A stretch of DNA of 64,000 bases from Rachycentron canadum (GCA_038496675.1 CM076649.1:15495019-15559018), one strand, 5' to 3'. Shown: positions 1 through 12,800, counted from the stretch's first letter. Translations and numbers: made by a program. The notes: a model not told the origin generated them from the letters alone.

Positions 1-134
1 TCCATCCTCCCTCAGTTTCCAGCATTCTCTTCCTTTCATTCACACACAAACAGGGACTATTTAATTCTCTGTCTCCTCTTCCGTCCATTTTGGGATAATC
101 CTCTTCCTCCTCTCTGCTCTTTCATCTCCCTCAG

Positions 135-3100
135 GAGAACCTGCTGCGTCTGGTCCACATAGAGTACAGTGTCAAAGGCAAGAGGGACCTCCTGAAGCAT
201 GGAAGGGTGAGCACCATCAGTGTTACTATTCCTCCGTCAAAGCACAGCAACACATTGTTCTGTAACCACAGCCGAAGACCTGAAACCTGTTTTCTTAAAG
301 CTGAAATGCTTTTTCTTTTTGCAGATGTTTGTCAAAGAAGGCACACTCATGAAGGTCTCGAGAAAAAACAGACAGCCACGACACCTCTTTCTGGTAAAAT
401 ATCTTCTCTTCATATCACTTTAACATCATGACATCAGCCACAATATGAGAGTGTACAGCTGGTGCCTACACCTGTAAAATGTGACATTTTGAAATATGCC
501 CCAAATTAGATGTGAATATCCATATCACTCACATATCTATCCTATAAGCTAACAGGTTAGCTTAGCATTAAGAGAGGAAACAGAGGGGTACAGGTAGCCT
601 GGCTCTGGTCAAAGATAAAACATAATAAGTAAAAAAAAAAAAAAAAAGCAGGAAATATGTCACAGACATGATTTTTCTTAGCTAACACTCATCTGGAAAG
701 CAATTTATGTACTTACCAACCAATATATCAACTTTTAAATCACCTACTACAGGCAATATATTTGCCTGCTTGTTCTAAGTCATCACTGAAACTATATGTG
801 AACTGAGTGACAATCATTCAAATTGAAGCCTCTATTTCTGTTCAAGTTCAAGTTTTCAAATGTGTTTGTGACATTTTATACACAATTTGTCCAAACTTCT
901 TGAGATATTTGATATATCTGGAAACATCCTTGAATATTGCCTGTGTTGCTTGTTGTAGGGATTTAATCACTATAACATTTTAACAGAGTGGACGTGGTTG
1001 TTCACTGCAGTAGAAAACACCTGCCATATTATTGAAGCAATGGTAAAAACAAAGTCAGTGTAATGTGCGAAAATATGGAGGAATGTTGGGCGTAGGTTGG
1101 TCTGTGAGGTAGGTGAGGTTGGGAGTGGGGGGCTCGAGGCCAAGGCTATAAGACCTCCACTAAGTACCACACCCATCCAGCGAGGGCCTCCCTCTACGCT
1201 CTTCTCCTCTCCTCTCCTCTCCTCTCGGGGCTTGTTTTGCAGGGCCCCACTTCCTTGCAGGATGTTTGGTGTGGGTCACTGGATGCCGGCTTCCTGTGTA
1301 TTGGGAGGGGACTGACAGCAAAGTGAAGGCCAGACACCCTGTAGAATGCAGGGAGGGGGCGAGGAGGGGTGGGGGTGCTACACAAACACATAACGTGAAA
1401 TAGAGAAACGCACTCTATTGTTCCATGTGCAATCAGTGCTGTCTCATGTTATGAAATATGCTTGAGCTGTATATTTCGCAGGAGTAGCATTTATGATTTT
1501 GGCCAACAGTAGCTGATTCAATTAGAATAAAACGTGAAGATACTCTGTGGATTTATTTATCTTATTCATTTTGTTCTATTCCATCATTCTCCAAGTCCTA
1601 TTAAAAAGGATTGCAGTTGATCGATAGCTGAAAAGGTTTGGTGGTTGATACTTGTAGGCTTTTAGAGTTATATAGCCATTCGCCTCCTTAAAGTGGACAG
1701 CTTCAGTGGGTCAGCTGTAATTTATTGGCTTTTAAGGATAGAAAATCCAAACAGCAATAAGGATGAAAGACATCATTCTCCTCAGTGACTGGCAGAAGCT
1801 GCAGCCATGTCATAGGCCTGGGCTCAAAGAAGAAAAAGAAGCAGGTGGAAAGGATGGTGGAAGGGATTAGAAGTAGGCTGGAGATTGAGAGAGATGCCAG
1901 ACAGAGAGGCTGAGTGAAAGAGGCAGGTGAAGGAGGTGATGGGTGAGAGGATGAGATGAAAGGCCACTGTCGAAAAAGTAAGCATAATGTTCCAAGAGGT
2001 CAAGTCCACGCTTGTTGTGTCCCATCTGTGAAAGTTGTTTGTAAAGACTATTACCTTGGCATTCGGTTGGGTTTATGTGAAAGCGCAGGGTGGAGCAGGC
2101 TAGCTGCTGTGGCTGCAGCCCAGAGGTCGAAGGCAGGGCTCGGGCTTGGCTATCATGCACTGTTTTGTCTCCAGCCATTCAGCTAGTGAACCCGTAACTG
2201 CGGCTGTTTTTGTTGTTGTTGTTGTGGTAAAGGGGACCGGTTCCACCCAGTCCTGCTTCTCAGTGAAGCCTGAGAAGGCTGGGTGGGCGAGGGGAGGCCT
2301 GGAACCTGGAGCAGGGTGGAGAATTCCTGGATGCTGCCTTTATGGCCCCAGCGGATGTTTAGAGCACACATTAGGTGTGACCAATGATGTAATTTCTTTT
2401 GTCTGGGAAGAAATGAAATGCTTCTCATAACACAATAGACTCTCAGTATGTTCAGGGAATCACAATACTTGTAGTCTGACAATACTTTCTTTACTGTAAT
2501 GCCTAATTTTTGTGGTGCATACCTGGGAATATTGTGTTCTCAGTATATCATAAACAGAGAGAGCTGTGAAAGGAAGCATAATAGGTTGATCCCAGCAAGT
2601 TGCTTTCAAATAAGAAAAAATAAACAATAAGGTGTAGATCGCAATTTTAGATATTTTTCTCAAGATAACACCACCACCTTGTGGCAATTATCAGCTATTT
2701 CATTCTGAAAAACCAAGAATCTCTCAATCTCATTTTTTGAGACTCACAAGTGATTGTTTCACATTCTCATTTATTTCTATTTCATTTTAGAACTTTGAAA
2801 AGTAGAGTAAACAAATAACTAAAATCAAACATAACTGTTATTCTCTTTCTGTGTCATTCATCAGATGAATGATATAATGCTGTACACCTACCCTCAGCAG
2901 GATGGGAAATACAGGCTTAAGAACACGCTATCTCTGTCTGGAATGAAGGTACAACTTTTCTCTTCTCTGACAGTTTTAGCTCATATGCATAATCTTTGTG
3001 CAGACACTGCTTAGACTGGACTGGACTAATGTGTCTGTGCCCCTCACACACACACACACACACAGGTGAGCAAACCCACACTGGACAACGTGTTGAACTG

Positions 3101-6100
3101 TCTAAGAATTGAGGTGTGTGACATCACCATAACACTCTCCGCCAGGTGAGCCTCTGACTGCAAAACCAAGATGTTAAATCTCTGGCCTTTCAAACGCACC
3201 AAGTGTAATTTTTGGTGTGTTTATCTCTTCAGCTCAGTTGGAGAGAGGGAAGACTGGTTCCACACTCTAAGCCGAGCCATAGCAGATCATGCTGCAGGAC
3301 TCTGTACGTTTGGTGGACCCTGCAGTGAGGTAAGAAAAAGAACTAAAATGCTGCTAATTATGACAATGACAAATCTTTGATGAAGATTTATATTTGATTT
3401 GATTTGCTTAGTGCAGCAGCAAAAAGAAGACTTAAACTGCAGATGATGAACATTACGTTTTTGAATAACTTAAATATAAAATATGTAAGAATAAAGCAAT
3501 GAACATATGTTAATTGTTTTTGTATCGTAACATGAATATAAAAATTAGATATTTTTTGCCTATAACAGCCTGCGGCTTGATTTCTTTGCAAATTGGCTAG
3601 GAATCATTTTCCAGCAAAATCCAAATGATATGATGTTGATACTCTCTCCAAAGAGCCTCATTACAATGGCTCTCTTCTGCTCTGCAATACTAGCTAATGG
3701 TTGCTTAAGAATGGATTCTACAAACATCAACAGACAACCAGCTCCCAGCACAACACACTCTGACACAAATGTCACATCAGGACAAACAACAAAAGAAAAT
3801 TTTTATCGAGTGAAGTCCCTGGTCAAACACGATTGTGACCCACTTAGAGAGAGAACTATGGTTGACATTAGGGGTGGGTGATCTGAAGATCTTATATCAT
3901 GGACGATCTTACTTTGTCATATGATCTACTTTTGGGCCACCAGTGTCATTGATAACAAACGTTTTCTGAATGTTACATATAGTAGTATATAGTAATAGAG
4001 TAATAATGCCTATGCCTATATTAGTGAAACTAAAGGTTGTAAAACCTAGCTTTGTTCTCAGTGTCTTTAAATATTAAACATTCTGGTTCTCACATCATCC
4101 CACATTGTCCAAACAGGCGCGTGAGAAGTTGTGGATGGCCCTGGGTGAAGCCGCTCCTGTACTAGTGCCAGTTTCTCATGTGCTGATGTGCATGAACTGT
4201 ACCTCTGACTTCAGCCTCACACTGAGACGACACCACTGCAATGCCTGTGGCAAGGTCAGATACAACACTGTGAAAACCACCTTTCCTTACCTAAATCTGG
4301 CTTGATTGGCCATTTTATCACCTGTTACTGATGTTGGAAATAACAATATCAGAAAAGTATGTGGAATGAATGAGGCTACAAATAAAGCTCACAGGAACTG
4401 GATTATGTCCATCTGTGGTTCGAAAATTTCCATTGTATTCTGTTTCTCTGAGCAGGTGGTGTGCCGTGCTTGTTCCAGGAACAGATACCCGCTGAAGTAC
4501 CTCAAAGATAGAGTGGCTAAAGTGTGTGACCACTGCTATGCTGAGCTCAGGAAAAGAGGTGAATCTTAGCCGTCTTTATATAGAAGTGTCACACTGGTGG
4601 GAAAGAGAATCATCTTGGTGTGTTTCTTCATCTTTGACATGGTATAAACTGTGTATGTGTACATAGGTGGAAGTGTGCCAGTGGCTTGCGGTAGCTCCAG
4701 CCCTCGGACTCATCGGGCCAGTCGTCCCCTCTCTGCTGTCTTCCAGAGCCTGCAGCCCCCAAGTTTGTGGAAGAGCAGGAAGAGCAACTGCCCTCTTAAT
4801 CAGGTGGGTTCCACCTCCCACATGCCATTTCTGCATCTGTCATTGCAAATATGATCAGGATAGGATGAGTGACATATTATATTGGTGTTTGGTCTATTGT
4901 TCGAATGGAGACACTCTTTTGGTAGATTACGGCTCTTTACTGATTTTTTCATTGGGTACCTAAAGACTTGTTCCCTGACCGGGAATCAAACCCAGAACGC
5001 GGCGGTGAGAGCACCGAATCCTAACCACTAGACAGACATTTGTAGTGCACAACAGCTGCCAGTAGGTTTCATTGTCTGCATTTATGTCTTCCTAATATCC
5101 TCCGGTGCTGCACAAAATAACAGAAATGTAACCCCTAGTCTAGCATCATATACATGATTTAGGCTATTCAACATTTGGGTGACAACAGTGGAGCAGTTCT
5201 GAGATGAATTTTCGTAAGGAATGTTGTACGTTTGAGCAATTTTAAAGTTTCTATCCAGACTAATATTCTAAATAATTCCTTACTTCCCATTGTAGATCTG
5301 AAGAGGATAGAGGTTTACATAAGGATTGTGACATTTTATTACACATAGCCTTTTTTGAGTTAAGACAGAGACTTCAAGCACCTTACTGTGTTGTATAGAG
5401 TTTTATTCATGGTCTTTATTATTCAGTGAGTGAGTTGTTCCCTGACCAGGAATCAAACCCAAGCCATGGCGGTGAGAGCGCCAAATCCTAGCCACTAGAC
5501 CACCAGGGACCTGACAACTGTTAGACTTGTGTGACAAGAATAAGCCACAAAGCACATATAACTATCTGACTGTTGGCCATTTTCCAACGCAGTGATTTTA
5601 ATTTGAGACTCACTGGATAGATATTGTGAAAAGTGTATCTTGTAGGATTTTACTCATGGCCTGTACCATCAAGTAAGAAAAGAGATGTTCAGTGACCTGA
5701 TAACCTGGGATGTTTCTGTAAGAGGACTGAAGATAAATATTCTTAATAACTCCTTGGTTCCCATTGTAGATAGATGTTTTCTTGAGAGTAGTGATATTTT
5801 ATTGAGTTGGTCTTTTTTTGAGTAAGACTTTGAGCATATGATGGCACCTAACTGTGTTATATAGAGTTTTATTTGTGGTCTGTATTATTCTGTAAGTAAA
5901 TAGACATAAAAACTGAAAATAAATACCCAACACACAAACTTAATATATATGCCCTGAACAGAAATAGCTAATCTGACTAGTTTCTAAACTCACACTTTGT
6001 GGTAAGGAGAAATGTTTCTGTAAAGCTTGTGACACTTTACGACTTTTTCTAAGGCAAAGACAATCAATTTCATGTTATAGGGCCTTTACCATTTGGAAAA

Positions 6101-8282
6101 TGACTTATTCCCTGACCGGGAATCGAACCCGGGCCGCGGCGGTGAGAGCGCCGAATCCTAGCCACTAGACCACCAGGGACCTGTACACCTGTTGTCTTCA
6201 GGCATGTACACTGGAATATCATGCATATATGACAACTGGTCAGAAGCAGACATTTGTGTGTAGTGTACAACAGCTGCCAGTAGGGTTCACTATCTGCATT
6301 TGTACCTTCATAATATTCTCAGGTGCTGCACAAAATAACAGGAATGTAACCCCCTTTACTGATTCATGGGCTCAAGTTATTTTATCCACACACCAGTGTT
6401 CTGTCTGTTTGTGTGTATAATATATCATGAATTTCATCAGGTGTCGCTTGGTGTGGAAGGCTCCACCATAAGTGGCAGCCTGCAGCGCCGCAAGAAGAGC
6501 AAGAGGAAGTGGAAGCGGCTATGGTTCCTCCTCAAAGACAAGGTGCTCTACACCTTCACAGCCCGTGAGGTGAGGGGGCACAGAGTCTCCCACACCAGCC
6601 CCAAGACACTCACACACTGTCATGATCACTCAATCACAGATGAACTTCCTCACAACCTGTCTTTGCTTCTTCTTCTTTCACCCCTGGCAGGATGTCATGT
6701 AGAACTATTTAACAAACATGTTTCCAGTTTCCTTTCCTCCTGGGCAGAACACTTTATATGTGACTAATGAAGGGACTCTCTGTGCTCTCTTCTTTTCTTT
6801 TGACAAGTAAACATCTGAGCTGCACTGCTTTGTTCTTCAATGAAGCATGAAATACTTGTTATTTGCATATTGCCACTGACAGCAACATTGGTGTTTTTAA
6901 CTTGTATGTCTGTGTTTTGATATCGTCACTCTGCTTTCCTTAGGATAAAGTGGCTTCAGAGAGTCTACCTCTGCAGGGTTTCACTGTCAAGCTGACTGAG
7001 AGACCAGAGGGAGAGGAAAGCAGCAACGTGTTCCACCTCTACCACAAGAAAACCCTGTACTATACCTTCAGGGCTGACGATCAACACACTGCACGCAGGT
7101 TAGCACTGCCACTGTATTAATGTAGTCATGGTTTTTGTTTCTATGATGGACCTATTAAAAGCCCACTCCCTGACTAGAGATCGAGTGCACTATATCACCA
7201 GGGAGATGCAAGTGTTATGCGGGGAGAGTGGGGTTTTTCTTTGATTAACTGTTTCTGTAACAGGGCCAAATATTAATATTCTCAATAATTCCTTAGTTCC
7301 AATTGTAAATATGGCGAAAAAAGAGGCTTTGTTGAGGGTAGTCCCATTTTATTAGACATTGGCCTTTTTTGAGTGAAGACAGAGACTTTCAGCCTAAGTT
7401 GTATAGACTTTAAGTATTGGTGTGTATTATTCATTTAGTAAATAGACATTCCTTGACTGAGAATGGAACCGGGGCCACAGGAGTGAGAGCACCGAATATT
7501 AGCCACTAGACCACCAGGGAACTGCAAAGAACATGCTAGTTGAGCGTTGTGGTATGTGTGACAGCAGGCCAAGGATTAGCTGTCCTATGTGCAATGTTGT
7601 GCCTCAATAGAGCACTTTCCTTACTCTCCCCAATGATCTGTATATCTTGGCTGACTGCTGTTTTGATAAGAGATAAGAACAGGCTCAGAAATTGCCGAAT
7701 TTCAGTTAATATGTGGGAATTTGTGGCATTCATATACTGCTGTTAACCAATAAACTTGACAGACCATGTTTGTTAATGGAAATCAGCTTTTATCTCTTTC
7801 AACTAAATCATAGCTGTACTAAAGGCACCAATTATCCCATTAGCTGTTTATTTGTATCACCTTGTTACTTCCTATCAGTTTCTTCTTTTTTGTCAGGGAT
7901 TTCCTAAATAGAATTCAAAATAGTGATTTTTGGCTGTGTAGCAATAGCAAAACTAATAAATAGCTCTTTCAACAAATGATAGATGCGACTTGAGACTTTG
8001 AATCCTTGGGTGGGCTAAGTTTCACAAACACAGGATCATTAATATTCCCCTATTAGACCCTCACCGTCTGGTAAAGCTTCCCTATCTTTAGCTTCTCATC
8101 AAAAACTGATGAACAAGATGAACATTACCCAGCTTTCTTTATAGGGTAAAGGGTGCTGTGTTTGACTAGTAAAGTAATTTGATTTTTTCATTTAAAATTG
8201 ATGGAGTGCCCCTTTAAGCCTATGCTCCTTTTCCTTGTGTTTCAGATGGGTAAATGCCATGGAGGAGGCAACTGTTTTATAG
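135..8282 (+). CDS. fgd5: FGD5-like FYVE, RhoGEF and PH domain protein, 3' part (366 codons in window)
   Basis: Exons read by GT-AG and frame: 135-206, 325-393, 2865-2948, 3066-3145, 3233-3329, 4117-4254, 4456-4558, 4667-4803, 6441-6569, 6944-7098, 8246-8282 (TAG stop). The DH RhoGEF domain and start lie upstream of the window. In the visible 366 residues: the end of the DH-PH1 linker and PH1 (about 10-130), a FYVE zinc finger (about 155-220; Cys159, Cys162, RRHHCNACG at 171-179, Cys183, Cys186), a basic linker (220-265) and PH2 (about 268-363), ending NAMEEATVL. The linker, the PH2 wording DKVLYT and FHLYHKKTLYYTF, and the C-terminus fit FGD5 better than FGD6, which is the main alternative. 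The family activates Cdc42; FGD5 is known from endothelial cells and angiogenesis. The FYVE lacks the usual WxxD motif and has Asn for the Arg after HHC, so PI3P binding may be weak (inference). The paralogue (a or b) cannot be told. Confidence 0.9.
1085..1380 (+). other. GC-rich islet with pyrimidine repeat and G-quadruplex motif in fgd5 intron 2
   Basis: Intron 2 of fgd5 (394-2864) is otherwise AT-rich. This stretch holds a CTCTC pentamer run at 1199-1228 and, at 1351-1375, four G-runs of at least three separated by short loops on the coding strand, a textbook G4 motif. It could be an intronic regulatory element. No exon could be supported here. Confidence 0.5.
3045..3065 (+). repeat. CA microsatellite forming an fgd5 splice acceptor
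   Basis: A (CA)n run of about 20 bases ends directly in CAG at the 3' splice site of the exon beginning at 3066. The dinucleotide repeat takes the place where a polypyrimidine tract would normally lie. The intron is only 117 bp. Confidence 0.85.
4971..5034 (-). pseudogene. tRNA-Glu pseudogene, acceptor arm lost
   Basis: The minus strand reads as tRNA-Glu(CTC) through the T arm, anticodon arm and most of the D arm. The 5' acceptor half is replaced (AGACAGAC where AGACCACCAGGGA is expected) and the T stem carries substitutions. First member of the tRNA-Glu array in fgd5 intron 8. Confidence 0.8.
5438..5509 (-). pseudogene. tRNA-Glu pseudogene, full length but mutated
   Basis: A 72-nt minus-strand match to tRNA-Glu(CTC) with intact acceptor ends. 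Substitutions lie in the T arm (ATCAAACCCAAGCC on the plus strand against ATCGAACCCGGGCC) and in the anticodon stem. Loss of the TTCGA of the B box argues against activity. Confidence 0.75.
6108..6179 (-). tRNA. tRNA-Glu (anticodon CTC)
   Basis: A 72-nt minus-strand cloverleaf: acceptor TCCCTGG pairs with TCAGGGA, anticodon stem CGGCG pairs with CGCCG around CTCTCAC (anticodon complement at 6144-6146), T stem CCGGG pairs with CCCGG around TTCGATT, discriminator A. A box and B box (GGTTCGATTCC) are intact. A run of four T on the minus strand (plus 6097-6100) follows within about ten bases and can end Pol III transcription. It lies antisense in intron 8 of fgd5. One D-loop base differs from the copy at 61185. 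Confidence 0.93.
7164..7204 (-). pseudogene. tRNA-Glu relic with internal deletion
   Basis: Only the two ends of a tRNA-Glu copy remain (plus-strand CTCCCTGACTAGAGATCGA and CACCAGGGA). The anticodon and D arms are deleted. Same orientation as the other array members; in fgd5 intron 10. Confidence 0.55.
7449..7520 (-). pseudogene. tRNA-Glu pseudogene
   Basis: A 72-nt minus-strand tRNA-Glu-like sequence with the acceptor end and the D-arm region preserved. Many substitutions in the T and anticodon arms break pairing (plus-strand CTTGACTGAGAATGGAACC replaces CCTGACCGGGAATCGAACC). Confidence 0.7.
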
Positions 8283-9885
8283 CACCTGCTCAGCTACGTG
8301 AACAAACCCTGCTGTCTGTGACTGCTCACACTCCTCTGAGGAGCACAACATAGCTACCTGCTGCATCTGAACTCAGACCATCAGTCAGGATTTATGTCTG
8401 GCCTGTTGTGGAACATTACATGACAATATAATCACCATGGGGCATCTTAAAAGGATGCCACTCAGTGGTAGGGAGGTAAAAGTGGTGGGAGTCAGAAGGA
8501 TGCTACTATGTAGAAAGTTGAAACCTCTTGTTGGAATATGATTTAAAGTATGAAAACTCTGGTTTGCAGTGCTCTGATCCAGCAGAGTTCACAGGAACAG
8601 CTTCAAATAAATCACTTGCTTCAAATAAGAGCCTGAGAAAGAACATTTTATTCACTTTCACCTTTTTCTGCAACTATTCCTACTTTGCTGTACTTTGGTG
8701 TCTTTCCCCAGAGTTTCTGGATAATTAAGCCAGTCTTTTGGTTGTGCAGGAGAACTTCAAATGACATCTTTTATTATTATGCATGGGACAGTTTCAGCAT
8801 TACTTTGCAGATAACAAACATTGCCCTATTGTAGTTTTCACAGATGATAAAAGGGAGAAATTGGAGATATATGGTATTCTGAATATATATTGTGAAGTAT
8901 ACACTACAGATACTGACGTGAGTTATACCATTTATTTGTATAGATATGGTGTTACACAATGTTCTGAATAAGAAGTCATTTTAATCATCATCATAGTGTG
9001 CATACATTATATTTCTTGTGCCATTTTCAGAGCTTACTCTTGTATTGAAGCTACAAAGCTATGGAATGACCCTCAGCATGACCACCACTCAACAGTACAG
9101 TCTATATGGACAAAAATCTTTGTGTTTGTAGGTTTTGAAATCAGAATACTGTCACACAGGTCTGAAGTGCCAATTGATTTCTGACAGTTGAATGCAGTGC
9201 AATTTTCAATTGATGATGAATGTGCCTGAAATGAAATTGTACTCCTCGTTCATCTTTATGTTATCACAGTACTGTACTACTGTCATGTCTCCAGAAAAGA
9301 CCTTGATAACATTTGCTTTTTATCTAGTCTTATATACTAACTTTCTAGTATTTTGAACAGTTCAGTTGCTACCCAGTAACATAAGAATATATTATTGTGC
9401 CATTTTTATTAATGCTTTTGTCCTGCTGTATATACACTGCTGGATGTAATTACAAGTAATTACAGTTTAACCACTTGGGCATCCTGGGAACTGCTGGAAA
9501 AAGCCACTGTCTAACTACCTATAACTTTTCAATGTTAGAGCCATCTGAGCCGCTCATGTCCTCAGCAGTAGGAAAGGCACTGAAATTTCACTCCTCTCTC
9601 TGTTCTAACATCATCGCACATTTATAGTTTCTATTAAATATCCTACCTAAAGGCATTACCTGCTCCATTCAGAATGCAGCTGTACTACATGTGACGTTTC
9701 ACCTCCTCAAACTGTATTATTTCTAAAGCACACAATTGTTCATCAAGTACTGTTTAGCTTTTCTACCTGTTTCTTATGGGCCATGCCAATAGTGTTATTA
9801 TGGATTGTACCTCTTGCATATAGTGCATTGTAAATGTTTATGTATATAGATACATATAAAAATAAACTCCTTTAAAAAGTTTATT
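8283..9885 (+). other. fgd5: fgd5 3' UTR with polyadenylation signal
   Basis: AT-rich sequence without a credible coding exon follows the TAG stop. The first convincing signal, AATAAA at 9861-9866, is followed by a T-rich stretch, which gives a 3' UTR of roughly 1.6 kb. Other AATAAA-like strings further on (for example near 10340) could be used as alternatives. Confidence 0.6.
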
Positions 9886-12800
9886 CAATGGGCTGACTCT
9901 TTTTTCACATTGATCTGTTTTTTTATCAGTTAAAAAATATACACTGATTGGATACAATAGCATAATCAACTGGCTACAAACAGATCTTCTACATTAGTCC
10001 ATGTATAAATATAACATTTGCAAAGCACAATATTCCCTTTTTGTCAAGAATATGTTCACATGTGTGGTCATTGTACTCATATGCAATTTATTTAATGGTT
10101 CATATAATGCTCCTATCGTTCTGTCTCTTAGTCTGACCCCTTTTTCTGCTTGTATGTCAGGGGTGATCAAAATATCTAAAAATATGACAGAATCCAATAC
10201 AACCACACATTTTAATCAACTCCTGCTTTATCTCTGTAAGAATAATTATAAGTGTCACAAATGCTGTATTTATTGAAGGGTTGCCGCTATGAATGACATT
10301 ACTTTGAACAGGTGTTCATGTTGTGCTTATCCACTGTTAGTAATAAATACTGGTTTGTTGGTGAAGTAAGTACATACCATGCTCATGTGTCTGCATTGTT
10401 TTGTGGTATTGGCAAAAACTGATTTTTTTTAAAAAAACTTTTTTATCCAGCAGAGGGCAGCATTAAATGATGCCAAACATCTCATTTTGAACCAAGTTGG
10501 ACATGCTGATAACTGAAGACCTCAGAGTTCCCCGTCCATATCTATCTGTCTAACCAGCATATGATTGGTGAGTTCAAAGAAGAAGATTAGTAAGATGAAA
10601 AAATGATCAAACATTTAATAAAGGCTAGCATTACAAATTTGGTTGTGCATGCCATTCGTTGGAAGTCCAGGTCAGGGTTTTTTTCTCATTTCTGGTTATT
10701 ACTGATAGAAGATTTATAGAAAGCACAATTACTACTCTTGTATTGAAAATATTTATACAGACTAGAAAAACTGAAGAATGACAAGTACAACGTCATTATT
10801 TGCTAAGTAGTGTGATCATCCTCCATGGTTCCCCCTCTATGCTCCAGGAATACTAAAAATCTCAGAAGACATAATAACTTAATAAATGATTAAGCTATGT
10901 TAGCATGTTTCAGCATCTATATATCTTGTTTCAAAGGATTATATATGATTATAATATTTGCACACACACTTACATCAGTCATGTCAGATCAGAATTTGAC
11001 GGTTGATCAATTTTCAAAACACTAATTGATCCTAAAGGAAAGACTCTACTTTTGGGTCAAATTAAGGTGCCATATTTGTCTAGCCCAGAGGGAATACCCA
11101 TCGTTACTGTTAGCTGTGTCTTTGTTGTAGATGTAATTTGATCAGTGACAAACACATCTCCATCCATTGCCAGGACTGTCAGCACTTAATTGTTCACAAG
11201 TTTTGACTTCCCAGACCCATCCAGACTCATGGGTAATAAGAGCTCTCTCAGATAAGTTAATTAGTTAAACCAAAGAGTTTCACTGAGCTAGAACAACTAA
11301 GTCAAACAACAATGGACCACAACCAGGACAGTGGCTATTAATATCCAAAGACAAAGAAAGAGCACAAAACATTTTGGCTTATTTCATTGTCTATATCTGC
11401 AATATTAATGAGCGCAAGTTAATCAGAGCAAGCTCAATGTGAGAGCTTACTGAAGAAAAGAAAGAGGATGTGGCTTTAATTTATTGACCAGCACTGTCCT
11501 TTGATGGTTAAAAAATGGCATTTGATTGAATAAAATCAAAAAGGATGACTATACAGACATTAAGGAAGGAAGGGAACAGGGTGTGTTTGAAGAGAAGTTA
11601 ATGGACTGTTAATGGATCCCAAGATCTAGACCAAGAGGTCATTTCCAATTGGATGAGTAAAAATGAAGTGATTGTATTTCACTCAGAAAGTAGGCAGAAC
11701 AGAAAATAGGAAGATTGGGGTTGCTCTAGATACATGATCCCAGGAGTGCCACTGACCCAATACATTCTTGAAGCAATAAAAGAAAGACAGAGAGAGAAGT
11801 GAAAAAAGCATTGAAAGCATGGGAATTTGTTCCATTCCTTCAAGCACCTGAAAGTTAAAGATAACCTGTTAAACTTCTAATCTTGGGGGATGGACACATG
11901 TTCTCTCACACACATACAAACATATTCACAAACCTTTCTCTCAGTCGCCAGGGAACCTGAGATGAAGAACGTGATTAGGTAACTGCCTTCATGCTTTAAT
12001 CAAAAGCCTTTAGTTTCTGTTGTTTCTGCAAGAAGGAAAAATAGTAAAAGGACAGCTTCTCCTTGTACACACTTGAAAGTTTTCAAATCCTCATCCAGGA
12101 GGCTACTAACAAGTCAGAAATTCAATAGAGAAAGCATGTAAATACATCAGCAATACAATAATTCTTTGCAGCCATAAAGGTTCAGAGAAAAGTGTTAATC
12201 CAGACAAAGTAAACAAAATGAAAGGGTGAGATGTAATTGAAAAAAAAAACTGCCCAGTGTGGTAATTATGTTTAAATCACACAGTGACCTATGTAGCTTT
12301 CATTATGGTCAGGTTAGCATCTTCCCATGCAGTGCTGTAGACACACCTGACCAAACTCTGAGGTAAGATTTTCTGAAGAGGAAGTGTTCCACCAAATTTT
12401 TCCATGTCTAATGCTCTTATTCACAAGAGTATCAATGTAGAGTGTGTTACACAATAACGGGGAGGCATGTATGTGTAAAATAAGCAGCTGGGTACACAAC
12501 AGTGTATAGTTCAAAGCTCTGTTGATAGTCAGGCTGGGTGTGTCATCTGCTGTGGTGAACAGAGACAACAACATTTGTAGATGTGTTTTTTAGTGTGTTT
12601 ATCACAACTTGAGAGTATTTTTACTCCCATCAGTGGTTAGTTTTCAGTGCTTTTCGAGATAACCCTAACCCAAATCTCTAACACAATGTTTTACCAACTT
12701 CATGTTACATATCACCATGTATGGGCTCAGACAAACCGATTTTTGTAAAAACTGGTTTGTTTTACCTTAAGGCTATTTAGATGAAGCAACAGTTAAACTT

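Larger units (their letters stand above)
4971..7520 (-). repeat. Local array of tRNA-Glu cassettes across fgd5 introns 8-10
   Basis: Five tRNA-Glu copies or relics (4971, 5438, 6108, 7164, 7449) lie in the same minus orientation. Flanks are shared between units: block R, with the wording TTCCCATTGTAGAT and TTTTATTNATGGTCT, recurs at about 5247-5437, 5715-5905 and 7240-7445, with a weaker match near 6005-6100. Block S, with ACAACAGCTGCCAGTAGG, recurs at about 5037-5140 and 6245-6352. The array brackets the two PH2 coding exons (6441-6569 and 6944-7098), which are not themselves duplicated. Confidence 0.75.

Noticed and set aside
207..431. A 74-codon frame across the first fgd5 intron
   Set aside because: It starts at GTG of the splice donor and reads the next exon in the wrong frame.
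2660..2695. CTCF-like CCACCTTGTGGCAA on the plus strand
   Set aside because: The reverse complement misses the consensus at two key positions, so it is much weaker than the sites at 10447 and 36948.
3866..4080. Start resembling a hAT or other fish repeat (GGGGTGGGTGATCTGAAGATC)
   Set aside because: Only one end looks repeat-like; no inverted partner or target duplication could be found.
4306..4569. An 87-codon open frame containing the FYVE end
   Set aside because: It is intron sequence run into the true exon 4456-4558; the splice sites and FYVE motif define the real piece.
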